A stretch of 64,000 nucleotides of DNA from Mucilaginibacter empetricola (GCF_024808665.1 NZ_JANUBZ010000007.1:248001-312000); one strand, 5' to 3'. Shown: positions 8,519 to 16,153, numbered from the stretch's first letter. Program-made: numbers and translations. The notes: generated by a model not told the origin, from the letters alone.

Positions 8519-8794
8519 ATGAAAGCAATAACTATATCTTCCTTACGGCACCAGATGAAAATGTACTTCGACGCCGTTAGCGAAAACCAAGATGTTATCG
8601 TTGTGCCCAGAAACAACAATGAAGACGATGCCGTTGTCATCATTTCAATTAAAGAATATAATGCTCTTACTGAAACCGAGCATTTACTATCTACTTCTGC
8701 TAACCGCAAACGATTAGAAGATTCAATCAAACAATTGCGAGAGGGAAAAATTGTTTCTTATGATTTTGAAGCACAAAAAGGCGAAGCTCACTGA
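8519..8794 (+). CDS. YefM/Phd-type antitoxin
   Basis: A 91-residue protein that matches the Phd/YefM family: an N-terminal DNA-binding half ([20 protein letters not shown], then [18 protein letters not shown]) and a C-terminal half with [21 protein letters not shown], which wraps the toxin. It binds and neutralises the YoeB-type toxin encoded next and represses the shared promoter. Its stop codon overlaps the toxin start (TGATG), so translation is coupled. The pair lies between two copies of the palindromic repeat, which suggests an accessory module. Confidence 0.9.
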   Translation: MKAITISSLRHQMKMYFDAVSENQDVIVVPRNNNEDDAVVIISIKEYNALTETEHLLSTSANRKRLEDSIKQLREGKIVSYDFEAQKGEAH

Positions 8795-9069
8795 TGAACA
8801 CCGATTTTTCTGAAAATGGTTGGGATGATTTTGAATATTGGTTAGAAAATGACCAGGAAGTAGCAGATAAAATCCGGAATCTCATCAAAGCTATAAAAAA
8901 AGATCCTTTTAAAGGTATTGGCAAGCCCGAACCGTTAAAATTTGGTTTAAAAGGATTTTGGTCGAGGAGAATCACAGGCGAACATCGACTGGTCTATCAG
9001 GTCAGCGGCAGCAAAGGGAAAGATCAAAAATGCACCATTATCCAATGTCGCTTTCACTATGACGATTAA
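8794..9069 (+). CDS. YoeB/Txe-type mRNA interferase toxin
   Basis: A 91-residue RelE-superfamily toxin. Residues expected for catalysis are visible: Glu46 (GKPEPL), Arg65 (TGEHRLVY), and His88-Tyr89 in the CRFHY end. YoeB enzymes bind the ribosome and cleave mRNA in the A site. It is slightly longer than E. coli YoeB because of a SGSKGKDQK insertion before the last strand. The active-site set is intact, so the toxin is probably functional and held in check by the upstream antitoxin. Confidence 0.9.
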   Translation: MNTDFSENGWDDFEYWLENDQEVADKIRNLIKAIKKDPFKGIGKPEPLKFGLKGFWSRRITGEHRLVYQVSGSKGKDQKCTIIQCRFHYDD

Positions 9070-9093
9070 GACTTATCCCTATAAACTAGAAAA

Positions 9094-9209
9094 TTCCGCT
9101 GGTCTAAGTTTTCAACTTAACAATACAACATGTAAATGGCTTCGCATCTTTGCAAGCAGAATGCTTGTCATATTGTAGGTATAAGTTACGCTATCGCTAA
9201 ACTTATACC
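9094..9209. repeat. REP-like palindromic repeat, copy 2, with an extra hairpin
   Basis: TTCCGCTGGTCTAAGTTTTC at the start matches copy 1, followed by AACTTAACAATACAACATG and a GCAAGCAGAATGCTTG hairpin as in copy 1. A second perfect hairpin, GGTATAAGTT (9179-9188) with AACTTATACC (9200-9209), completes the stretch between the toxin gene and the ImmA gene. Confidence 0.65.
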
Positions 9210-9239
9210 AGTGAGGTGGTGTATATTTAATAAAAGCCA

Positions 9240-10346
9240 TTAAAATTGAACCAATCCTAACTCTTCCAATCTGATAGCCATGGTTGTTTGAGATACGTTA
9301 AAATATTCAGCCATCGATTTAAAAGGCTCACCATTGAATGTTTCGACACTTGCTAAAATCATTGTCAAATCCCTTAATGTGCTGAATTTTCTCTTAAATA
9401 CTTCTAAACTCCCCCCTGTTAGAGAAAATGCTGAACTTTCATTAACTACAAACATATCGGTTTGAAAAAGCTGTTTAAAAAGATTGGTAACTATTCTGCC
9501 CGGCATAAGGAAGTAGGTGGCAAACTTATCAGCCTCAAGTTCGATTGCATCTTTGGCAGCATTACTTCCGTCTATCGGTTTGTCCCTGTGTAAAACTGTT
9601 TGTTGATGTAAGAGAGCATGCCCCAACTCGTGGGCCGCCGTGAAGTTTCGAGTCTCTTTGGGAAACTGCTTTGAAACTGCGACTGATTTTTTTCCTTTAT
9701 CAATGATACCTGCAATTTCGAAAACGTCATTTTCAGTAATGTTTTGCCCTAAAGTTTCCTCTTCAACATATTTATAATTCAATATTTGGGTTAATACCAT
9801 ATCCGGTTTAAGTAGATCAACAATATTTTCTTGTGTCACTTTCTGGCCGAGGATATCGCGATAGTCCCATAAAGTGTTTTGCACATCCCTAGCCAACTTT
9901 TCGATTTCTGCGTAAGAATGCTTTTTTTTAACCCATTTACCGGAATCAAACTCTTGAATTCGTTGATGATATCGCTTCTTTCGCTCAGCTTCCTGTTCAA
10001 GCCTCGATAGACAGGCGTTCGCCTTTAACATTAAATCGTTATAAATATCTTTCAACCGTCGCACATCTAACCTTATTTGCTCTGTCTGCTCATCGTGACC
10101 TAACGAAAGTAAATTTAAGTTGATGATTGAGAGACAACCCGCAATGGTAGACGTTGTATTATTTAAAGCAACTCCCGAATCGCCACGAGCAGATTGAAAC
10201 CCATAATCGCATAAAAATGCAGCACATTCAGCCAACTCTGCGCAAAGTTTAGCGATACCAATAGGCGTTTGTGTTGCCGGCAAAGTAGCACTCTCCAAAG
10301 TTTGTTTTAGCTGGCGCCTTCTGGAAAAGTCTGTTTCTGCCTTCAA
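9240..10346 (-). CDS. ImmA/IrrE-type zinc peptidase, C-terminal part of a frameshifted cyclodeaminase-like fusion
   Basis: From the internal ATG at 10346 this is 368 residues. The zinc motif HELGH is at residues 239-243, with a third ligand in ELEADKFA (about Glu271) as in the M78 (ImmA/IrrE) family, which cleaves phage-type or stress repressors. Residues 1-125 are alpha-helical and continue the FTCD_C (cyclodeaminase) fold begun in the neighbouring fragment (AELAECAAFLCDYGFQSARG, IAGCLSIINLNLL). The same frame stays open back to about 10480, where an A-run separates it from its true N-terminus. No XRE helix-turn-helix gene adjoins it, which is unusual for ImmA. Confidence 0.8.
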   Translation of the reverse strand: MKAETDFSRRRQLKQTLESATLPATQTPIGIAKLCAELAECAAFLCDYGFQSARGDSGVALNNTTSTIAGCLSIINLNLLSLGHDEQTEQIRLDVRRLKDIYNDLMLKANACLSRLEQEAERKKRYHQRIQEFDSGKWVKKKHSYAEIEKLARDVQNTLWDYRDILGQKVTQENIVDLLKPDMVLTQILNYKYVEEETLGQNITENDVFEIAGIIDKGKKSVAVSKQFPKETRNFTAAHELGHALLHQQTVLHRDKPIDGSNAAKDAIELEADKFATYFLMPGRIVTNLFKQLFQTDMFVVNESSAFSLTGGSLEVFKRKFSTLRDLTMILASVETFNGEPFKSMAEYFNVSQTTMAIRLEELGLVQF

Positions 10347-10429
10347 TTCCCGACGAAGGCTTATTACCCGATCAAATTGTTCTGAATCAAGTTGAAAAAA
10401 ATGTAATAGTTGCGGATAAATTCGGCTTT

Positions 10430-10639
10430 CTATTTCCGAGTTAATGCGTTCATATTCCTGTAGCCATTCTTTGTATTTTGGCTTTTTTTGCTGAGATCAA
10501 TGACCGTCAAAATCAATTGCGCCGACAACAGCCCCTGAAATGCAGCAGCACTCCCTGATCCGGGCTTATGTTCCCCCGAACCAAATTTTTGAAGCAGCTC
10601 TTCTGTTGTGTATTCAATTAATTTTTTCACACTTAACAT
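10430..10639 (-). pseudogene. N-terminal fragment of a cyclodeaminase-like protein, cut off by a -1 frameshift
   Basis: 69 residues starting at 10639. LIEYTTEELLQKFGSGEHK and then PGSGSAAAFQGLLSAQL is the typical start of formiminotransferase-cyclodeaminase C-terminal (FTCD_C) domains. After DLSKKS the frame runs into nonsense and stops. One extra A in the seven-A run (10482-10488 region) would join it to PKYKEWLQEYERINSEIESR and the ImmA/IrrE part, giving one protein of about 466 residues. The cause may be a real mutation, slippage at the A-run, or a base-calling error. Confidence 0.7.
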
Positions 10640-10694
10640 GCTTTAAATCAAATTTTTAAAGCAACACAAATTTACAATAAAATTCTATAGATTT

Positions 10695-10752
10695 CCCACG
10701 GATCTAAGCTTCCAACTTAGACCCAAAATGCGTTAAGCTTTCAGCTTAACAA
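10695..10752. repeat. REP-like palindromic repeat, copy 3
   Basis: GATCTAAGCTTCCAACTTAG followed by ACCCAAAATGCG, and the hairpin TTAAGC TTTC AGCTTAA, match copy 1 closely. It sits upstream of the frameshifted fusion gene and before the cysteine-rich protein genes. Confidence 0.65.
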
Positions 10753-10834
10753 TATAAATCACCGATTTGTAAAAAAGCTCTTAAACTCATCACCGTATCC
10801 ATTTCATTTAAAAACATTATTGATATTTGACCTA

Positions 10835-11161
10835 ATGAAAGTGACCGCTTTTTTAATGCTTGTATGCCTGGCTTTCCTGATGGTTTTCCCCACAGGAGCT
10901 AAACCAATGCATACTGTTGCCGTAAAAAACTGCTGTCATGGAACAGAAAAACAGCAGCCCTGCCATCCTCAACAAAACGATGATTGCGGCCAGGGAATGT
11001 GTAATGTCATGCTATGCTGCCCAACTTGTTGTTTTTTTACAGTTGACCCGATCGTGGTAAAACCTTTAATTCCAACTGTTAAGGAATTGCAGGTTATCCC
11101 CTACCATATGGGTAATTTATCCGGTTATTCCTTAATCAACTGGAACCCTCCAAAAGTTTAA
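10835..11161 (+). CDS. Small cysteine-rich exported or membrane-anchored protein
   Basis: A 108-residue protein of no recognised family. The first 22 residues are hydrophobic (a signal peptide or anchor). The middle holds nine cysteines in about 40 residues, mostly in pairs (NCCHG, QPCHP, DDCG, GMCN, LCCPTCC), with nearby His and Asp. The tail is ordinary. The ATG at 10835 is preferred over the TTG at 10820 because it leaves a clean hydrophobic start. It is followed 70 bases later by another tiny cysteine-rich exported protein, so the two may share a metal-binding or redox role (inference). Confidence 0.55.
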   Translation: MKVTAFLMLVCLAFLMVFPTGAKPMHTVAVKNCCHGTEKQQPCHPQQNDDCGQGMCNVMLCCPTCCFFTVDPIVVKPLIPTVKELQVIPYHMGNLSGYSLINWNPPKV

Positions 11162-11230
11162 TAATAATTCTACTCCTGCAACCTTATCAATCAGGCCATT
11201 TATTATTAAACACATTTAAAAATTAAAATC

Positions 11231-11425
11231 ATGAAAAAGTTTCTTTTCATCGTTACGATGATCCTATTATCTATAAATACACTTTCTTTTGCCGACACTC
11301 CTTGCTGCAACAGCAAGATGAACCACTGCGGCAAATGCGCAAAATCATGCACCAAACCAACCTGCATAGATCATTGCAGCAAGGCTTGCAAAGCATCAGG
11401 TGAATGTGACAAAACCTGTAAATAA
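11231..11425 (+). CDS. Tiny cysteine-rich secreted protein, metallothionein-like
   Basis: 64 residues: a clear signal peptide (MKKFLFIVTMILLSINTLSFA) and a 43-residue mature part with ten cysteines in CxxC, CC and CxxxC spacings (TPCCN, HCGKCAKSC, CIDHCSKAC, ECDKTC) plus many Lys. This composition suggests metal-ion binding outside the cytoplasm. No named family was recognised. It is closed by a strong terminator eight bases after the stop. Confidence 0.65.
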   Translation: MKKFLFIVTMILLSINTLSFADTPCCNSKMNHCGKCAKSCTKPTCIDHCSKACKASGECDKTCK

Positions 11426-11432
11426 CGAAGGA

Positions 11433-11456
11433 AGCCGGGTTCGCCCGGCTTTTTTT
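11433..11456 (+). terminator. Strong intrinsic terminator
   Basis: AGCCGGG, a TTCG tetraloop and CCCGGCT, followed by TTTTTT. It ends the cysteine-rich gene and just overlaps the last bases of the convergent DUF417 gene. Confidence 0.9.
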
Positions 11457-12003
11457 ATCGTTTGTTTTCTGAAAGAATAGCTTTTTTGCCGAAATAACTG
11501 ATCAGATAAAAGGCTACTCCGAGCGATATGATATCCTTAAAAAGAAACAGGCCCAAAAAACTCATGTAGCTTATTCCGTTAACCGGAACAATAGCACCTG
11601 GAGTAGTAATAACCATCGTGCTGGTTATAAAAAACATTAATGAAGCAATAAGCCCGCCCACAATACCGGCTTTAGGTTTCCAATAGCCAGTTAAAATCAA
11701 TAAAGCAGCAATTATTTCGGTAAGACCGATGATATCGGAACCGATATAGGGGCCAAACAATTTAAAATGCCAGCTGATCAATGGATTGTTGGAAACAAGA
11801 GGAACGATACCTTCGGCGCCGGGTGCGGTCATTTTATAAGAGCCCGCCCACAGGAGCATGGCAATCATACCAATACTGGTAATCAGGAAAGAGATATTAC
11901 GATCAATTGTCCATGCAGCTATTTTGGTTAAATTGCTTTTGGCTTGTTTGGTAAAGTCAGCAGAAGAATCCTGTTCCTGTGCTGAAGTTGTTAAAGCTTT
12001 CAT
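11455..12003 (-). CDS. DUF417 (YkgB/RclC-like) inner membrane protein
   Basis: 182 residues with four hydrophobic segments and family signatures: a first membrane helix with IGMIAMLLWAGSYKMTAPGAEGI, then VSNNPLISW, a GLTEIIAALLIL segment, and FFITSTMVITTPGA. DUF417 includes RclC/YkgB, linked in E. coli to reactive chlorine resistance, but the function is not known here. It is convergent with the cysteine-rich gene. It and the SDR gene upstream lie on the same strand with 115 bases between, occupied by a repeat. Confidence 0.8.
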   Translation of the reverse strand: MKALTTSAQEQDSSADFTKQAKSNLTKIAAWTIDRNISFLITSIGMIAMLLWAGSYKMTAPGAEGIVPLVSNNPLISWHFKLFGPYIGSDIIGLTEIIAALLILTGYWKPKAGIVGGLIASLMFFITSTMVITTPGAIVPVNGISYMSFLGLFLFKDIISLGVAFYLISYFGKKAILSENKR

Positions 12004-12041
12004 CTTTTTAAGTTTTTTTTTGTTTTACTCTTTTAGTGACG

Positions 12042-12118
12042 AGGCTGAGAGACTTTAGCTTCGCCCGAATTTATTTTCTTTTCAGTCCTCCCTACCGGGA
12101 GGATTAGGTGGGGCAGAA
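12042..12118. repeat. CTCCC-rich intergenic repeat, partial copy
   Basis: On the minus strand the stop codon of the SDR gene runs directly into ATTCTGCCCCACCTAATCC, then TCCCGGTAGGGAGG and AAGTCTCTC-type sequence. The same element type lies at 13585-13674, also directly after a stop codon. Confidence 0.5.
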
Positions 12119-12889
12119 TTATATACCTTTCACTTCACCGCCATCCATTCTCACAGCGGTGCCGGTCATCCACCTGGCCGCAGGCGATACTATAAATGCC
12201 ATTAATTCGGCAATCTCCTCGGGTTCACCATAACGTTCAATATGAGCATCTACCAGGAATTTTGTTTTTGCTTCTTCCAGCGTCATATTGTTGGCGGCCG
12301 ACCATTTTTTTAAAAAGCCGATCCGGCGATCACTCATTACCGGGCCCGGCAATACGCTGTTTACCTGGACACCATCTAATATCCCTTGCTCTGCAAATGC
12401 TTTGGCAAGTGCTACAATAGCGGCGTTTATTGTTGCCACAGCGGCAAAACCAGGCTTGGGATCTTCGGCAGAATTACCGGAAGTAAGGATAACTGAGCCT
12501 TTTGATTCTTTAAGATAAGGCCATGCTTTAATCGTTAACCGGCGGGCACCGTGCAGTTTCATTTCTGCGCCATCGTTCCATTGTTCATCGGTCATCTCAA
12601 ACAGGTGAATTTGTGGTACAGCCCCGGCAATGTTAATTACCGCATCAATCCTCCCAAATTTTTTAATGGTTTCATCAATCACCACATCAACTGCTGCCAC
12701 TTGCCTCAAATCCGCAGCAATAATCAACGGTTCCGCACCGGCTGCTTTTACGGCATCCGCAGTAATCTTTAATTCTTCTTCCCGGCGGGCAACTAACACT
12801 ACACCCGAGAAGTCTTTGGCCAGCCTGATGGCAGTTGCCGCGCCAATTCCGGCACTTGCACCGGTTACAATAGCAATTGAATTTTTCAT
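12119..12889 (-). CDS. SDR family oxidoreductase with altered catalytic motif
   Basis: 256 residues with the NAD(P)-binding TGASAGIG motif at about residues 9-16, the NIAG segment (around residue 86) and the C-terminal TGTAVRMDGGEVKGI. The region where the catalytic YxxxK should be reads FAAVATINAAIVAL, so Tyr and Lys are replaced by Val and Asn; the Ser of LTSGNS is present. Such atypical SDRs exist, and their activity is uncertain. The gene lies in a minus-strand series with DUF417, TMEM175 and alpha/beta hydrolases, but is separated from its neighbours by repeat-bearing gaps. Confidence 0.85.
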   Translation of the reverse strand: MKNSIAIVTGASAGIGAATAIRLAKDFSGVVLVARREEELKITADAVKAAGAEPLIIAADLRQVAAVDVVIDETIKKFGRIDAVINIAGAVPQIHLFEMTDEQWNDGAEMKLHGARRLTIKAWPYLKESKGSVILTSGNSAEDPKPGFAAVATINAAIVALAKAFAEQGILDGVQVNSVLPGPVMSDRRIGFLKKWSAANNMTLEEAKTKFLVDAHIERYGEPEEIAELMAFIVSPAARWMTGTAVRMDGGEVKGI

Positions 12890-12936
12890 AATATTTTAGA
12901 TCTATCTTTTGGTTAGTAAACTGTTTAAATAGGGTA

Positions 12937-13551
12937 TTAAATTTTGAATTTTAGTTGCGGGGGTGCAGGTCTCAAATAGAAAAGCAAGGCACACCAGATG
13001 AGCCCCAGGCTCCATAAAGGGAATTTAAATGCAAGTACCATTGCCATAATAAAGATACTGATAGTCACGAACGACCGTACGTTCATAATCCGCATGCCCT
13101 TTATCGTTATTCCAGCAGACTGTTCAGTGCACAATGCGTTCCACACCAAAATGAGATAGGTGGTATTTATCAGTAAAAATATAGCAGCATAAATAAACAC
13201 CGGTATCGGCGCCAGTCTTGTCTGCGCTATCCACGCAGTGGAAAAAGGGACCAACGATACAGAGAAAAGTTGTGCAAAATTACTCCATATTAAAGGGATG
13301 GTGGCAAACCTTGCATGCCTTAATAAATAGTGGTGATTAACCCAGGCAATGGCGACAAATAAATAACTCAATCCGTAACTTAATGCCGTAGGCCATAATT
13401 TCAACAGCTCCGAAAATGTTGGCTCAGTGGGTGGTTTAAGCAAGAAAACCATAATGGTGATTATTACTGCAAATACACCATCTGAAAATACATTCAACCG
13501 TTCCGGTGTGGCAAGGTCGTCCTCTCGTATATTTTTGCTTTTACTTAACAT
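12937..13551 (-). CDS. TMEM175-family (DUF1211) potassium channel-like membrane protein
   Basis: 204 residues with six hydrophobic segments. The first has the diagnostic RxxxFSDGVFA motif (ERLNVFSDGVFAVIITIMV), which lines the pore in TMEM175 channels. Bacterial members form tetrameric K+-leak channels with six-helix subunits, consistent with this length. It lies 47 bases upstream of the SDR start on the same strand. Confidence 0.85.
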   Translation of the reverse strand: MLSKSKNIREDDLATPERLNVFSDGVFAVIITIMVFLLKPPTEPTFSELLKLWPTALSYGLSYLFVAIAWVNHHYLLRHARFATIPLIWSNFAQLFSVSLVPFSTAWIAQTRLAPIPVFIYAAIFLLINTTYLILVWNALCTEQSAGITIKGMRIMNVRSFVTISIFIMAMVLAFKFPLWSLGLIWCALLFYLRPAPPQLKFKI

Positions 13552-13584
13552 TTCAGTATTATTTTTTATTGTCAGAGTAATTAG

Positions 13585-13674
13585 CCCCCTCTAAATCTCC
13601 CCCGGTTGGGGAGACTTTAACTTCATTCTACTTAAAAGCCCTCCCATCCGAGTTGGTTGGGAGGGGCAGAATTG
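13585..13674. repeat. CTCCC-rich intergenic repeat
   Basis: The stretch contains CTCTAAATCTCCCCCGGTTG then GGGAGACTTTAAC, and a CCCTCCC ... GGGAGGG hairpin, ending in GGGGCAGAATT right beside the TAA of the downstream minus-strand hydrolase gene. It is related to 12042-12118. Such CTCCCC/GGGGAG elements are widespread in Bacteroidota genomes (general knowledge). Confidence 0.55.
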
Positions 13675-14544
13675 TTATTCAGGAAGTTTAGCCAGGAAGT
13701 TTAATATCTCCTGCCCAATTTCATTTACATGGGTTTCCAGGGCAAAGTGTCCGGTGTCAAAAAACTTTACGGTAGCATTTGGAATATCACGTTTAAAGGC
13801 TTCTGCGCCGGGAGGAAGAAAGAAGGGATCTTTGTTGCCCCATGCGGCTAAAAGCGGCGGTTGTTTATCTCTGAAATATTGCTGAAATGTTGGATACAGC
13901 GCCACGTTACTGGCATAATCCTTCATCAGATCTAATTGTAGCTCTACATTTTCATCACGGTCAAGAAAGAATTGGTCTAATGAATAAGATTCGGGGGCTA
14001 TCAGTGTTGGGTCGCTCACACCGGTAAAATATTGCCATTGCGTAGTACCGGGAGCTACCATCGCTCTTAAATTATTCCGGTTTTCTTCGTTTGGCTCGGC
14101 CCAGTATTTTTGAATCGGGTTCCAGCTATCGCTTAAGCCATCTACGTAAGCATTGCCGTTTTGCGAGATGATACCCGTAATTTTTTCGGGGTTGGCAACA
14201 GCCAATCTGTAACCTACGGGTGCACCATAATCAAACACATAAATGGCAAAACGTTTAAGGCCCAACTGATCAATAAAGCCCTGTATGTATTTGGTAAGGT
14301 TGTCAAAAGTATAAGTAAACTCCTTATAATTCGGCGCATCAGTGAAACCAAAGCCAGGTAAATCCGGCGCAATTACATGGTATTTTTCGCTCAATATCGG
14401 GATCAGGTTCCTGAACATATGAGACGATGTTGGATAACCATGTAATAAGAGAACTACAGGCGCATCTTTTGAGCCGGCTTCGCGATAAAAGATGTTCAAA
14501 TCGGCTACTTTTTCTTTGCGATAATTTACTGTTGGTGTTTTCAT
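13675..14544 (-). CDS. Alpha/beta hydrolase, haloalkane dehalogenase/epoxide hydrolase type
   Basis: 289 residues. LLHGYPTSSHMFRNL (oxyanion region), the nucleophile elbow VFDYGAPVG with Asp105, acid Asp in WGNKDPFF and the base His in TGHFALE match the dehalogenase/epoxide-hydrolase branch, which uses an Asp nucleophile. There is no signal peptide, so it is cytoplasmic. It is preceded at 14592-14605 by an ACAGACNNGTGTGT palindrome shared with the two TetR genes upstream. A closely related but altered copy lies directly upstream (14637-15497). The substrate is unknown. Confidence 0.85.
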   Translation of the reverse strand: MKTPTVNYRKEKVADLNIFYREAGSKDAPVVLLLHGYPTSSHMFRNLIPILSEKYHVIAPDLPGFGFTDAPNYKEFTYTFDNLTKYIQGFIDQLGLKRFAIYVFDYGAPVGYRLAVANPEKITGIISQNGNAYVDGLSDSWNPIQKYWAEPNEENRNNLRAMVAPGTTQWQYFTGVSDPTLIAPESYSLDQFFLDRDENVELQLDLMKDYASNVALYPTFQQYFRDKQPPLLAAWGNKDPFFLPPGAEAFKRDIPNATVKFFDTGHFALETHVNEIGQEILNFLAKLPE

Positions 14545-14591
14545 GATCTTGAATTTTATAGTTTATGTAGATTTGTTTAGTTGTATTAAAA

Positions 14592-14605
14592 ACAGACAAG
14601 TGTGT
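14592..14605. promoter_or_regulatory. TetR-type operator, site 1
   Basis: ACAGAC-AA-GTGTGT, 48 bases upstream of the hydrolase start at 14544. It is one of four related sites in this cluster. Confidence 0.6.
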
Positions 14606-14636
14606 TTTTTGGTAGCCCCGAAAAAGGGCTTTTCTT

Positions 14637-15497
14637 TTATTTGATTAAAAACGTTTTTATGCGTTCGGCGATATCATAGTGATGTTCTTCTAACGCCAGG
14701 TGGCTGGTATCGTAAACATGTAACTCCGCCGAAGGCACATCTTTCTTAATTGCTTCTGCCGCTGCTAATGGAAAAAACACATCATTTTTTCCCCAAACAA
14801 GCAACATTCTCGGCTGCCGGTCTTTAAGAAATTGTTGCCAGTTTTGATATTCCCCGATATTGGTACGATAGTCATAAAGCAAATCCAGCTGAATTTCTTC
14901 CTGACCCGGGCGACTTAAATAATACAAAGAGTTCAAATAACCATCCGGGTTAATTGCTGTTGCATCTTTTGCACCATTCAGAAAAAATAATTTAATACCA
15001 TCCAGTGTCAGCAATGGTTTTACCAACTTTTCAGTTTCTTCGTGGCGATTCTCTAAGAAAGGCGCAGCATTAAGCATTGCCGGACCCAAGCCTTCTTCGT
15101 AAGCATTGGAGTTTTGAAGAATATAATTGGCAAATAAATCCGGTCTGCGTAATGCAATTCTGAAAGTTATCGGCCCACCGTAACCTAAGGCATACACACT
15201 GGGATGGGTTAGTCCTAGCTGATCGATAAATTTCTCGATACTTAAAGAAATATTATGGAAAGTATAAGCATAAGTGCCTTTGTCCGGGATATCACTATTT
15301 CCAAAACCGGGGAAATCTGGTGCAATCAGGTAAAAATCTTCTTTTAAATCATGTATCAATTCCTGGAACGCGCTTGATGCGTTCGGCACACCGTTCAATA
15401 GCACTATCTGAGGCTTGGTTTTATCCCCTGCTTCGCGGTAAAAAATGTTGATCCCATCAACATTTATGGTTTTGTAATAGATGGTTTGCTTTTTCAT
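14637..15497 (-). CDS. Alpha/beta hydrolase paralogue lacking the nucleophile
   Basis: 286 residues that align along their whole length with the neighbour at 13675-14544 (FYREAG, APDFPGFGNSD, FIDQLGLTHPS, LDLLYDY, WGKNDVFF, TSHLALEEH). The nucleophile elbow reads YALGYGGPI, with Gly105 where the neighbour has Asp105, and the HGYP oxyanion motif is NGVP. Acid and His are kept. It is therefore probably not a standard hydrolase; it may bind a ligand, use other chemistry, or be decaying. It is preceded by operator site 2 and lies downstream of tetR-like gene 1. Confidence 0.8.
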   Translation of the reverse strand: MKKQTIYYKTINVDGINIFYREAGDKTKPQIVLLNGVPNASSAFQELIHDLKEDFYLIAPDFPGFGNSDIPDKGTYAYTFHNISLSIEKFIDQLGLTHPSVYALGYGGPITFRIALRRPDLFANYILQNSNAYEEGLGPAMLNAAPFLENRHEETEKLVKPLLTLDGIKLFFLNGAKDATAINPDGYLNSLYYLSRPGQEEIQLDLLYDYRTNIGEYQNWQQFLKDRQPRMLLVWGKNDVFFPLAAAEAIKKDVPSAELHVYDTSHLALEEHHYDIAERIKTFLIK

Positions 15498-15541
15498 TTT
15501 AGATTATAGTTTTCATTTGTTTATCATTCATAGCTATAAAA

Positions 15542-15555
15542 ACAAACAAGTCTGT
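15542..15555. promoter_or_regulatory. TetR-type operator, site 2
   Basis: ACAAAC-AA-GTCTGT, 45 bases upstream of the hydrolase paralogue start at 15497, the same distance as site 1 from its gene. Confidence 0.6.
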
Positions 15556-15571
15556 TTTTATACGGGCAAAG

Positions 15572-16111
15572 TTATACTAGCTTTTTAACGATTCTTTTTG
15601 CAGAGATAATCGGCCACAGATCATTATGAATCTTATTCCCTACTAATGATCCTTCAAAGAGCGTATAAATCTCATCAGCCAATATCTCTTTATCAACCGG
15701 CGCTAAAATATTCCTGAACAGCTCCCTTATACTATCCTTTTGTTTTTTTATCTGCTCCCTGATCCGTACGGCATCCGCAGGCAATTCATAAACCATATTT
15801 AAAAAATGGCATCCGTAAAACTCCGGATCATCGGCCAGTATTTCAAGATAATCAAAAATTGCCAGCAACTTTTCTTTCGGCGTATTACCTTGTTCTGCAG
15901 CATTACTCAGTGCGTCCATTGTTTGCAAACCTGTTTCTTCCAGATAAGCTAAAAGCAACTCTTCTTTTGAGCGGAAATGCTGGTATAATGACGACTTGGC
16001 AATGCCAGCCTCGGCAATAATTTGATTGATACCGGTATTGCTATAACCTTGCTGGTAAAACAATCGGGATGCTGTTTTAACAATTGCCGCTCTTACTGGT
16101 ATCTTTCTCAT
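15572..16111 (-). CDS. TetR/AcrR family transcriptional regulator 1
   Basis: 179 residues. The helix-turn-helix is TGINQIIAEAGIAKSSLYQHFRSKEELL (about residues 27-54), typical of TetR. The C-terminal ligand domain contains YGCHFLNMVYELP and a conserved ALFEGSLVGNKIHNDLWP-like end. It is clearly paralogous to the regulator at 16219-16761. It presumably binds the ACAGACAAGTCTGT palindrome 29 bases before its own start and the related sites before the two hydrolases. Confidence 0.88.
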   Translation of the reverse strand: MRKIPVRAAIVKTASRLFYQQGYSNTGINQIIAEAGIAKSSLYQHFRSKEELLLAYLEETGLQTMDALSNAAEQGNTPKEKLLAIFDYLEILADDPEFYGCHFLNMVYELPADAVRIREQIKKQKDSIRELFRNILAPVDKEILADEIYTLFEGSLVGNKIHNDLWPIISAKRIVKKLV

Positions 16112-16139
16112 GACTCAAAGATAGATAAATAAATTAAAA

Positions 16140-16153
16140 ACAGACAAGTCTGT
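16140..16153. promoter_or_regulatory. TetR-type operator, site 3
   Basis: The perfect inverted repeat ACAGAC-AA-GTCTGT, flanked by A and T runs, 29 bases upstream of the regulator start at 16111. Confidence 0.7.

Noticed and set aside
10482..10488. Classical -1 programmed frameshift heptamer at the A-run
   Set aside because: The in-frame context is AGC AAA AAA AGC, which lacks the X XXY YYZ tandem match; a mutation, slippage or read error is likelier.
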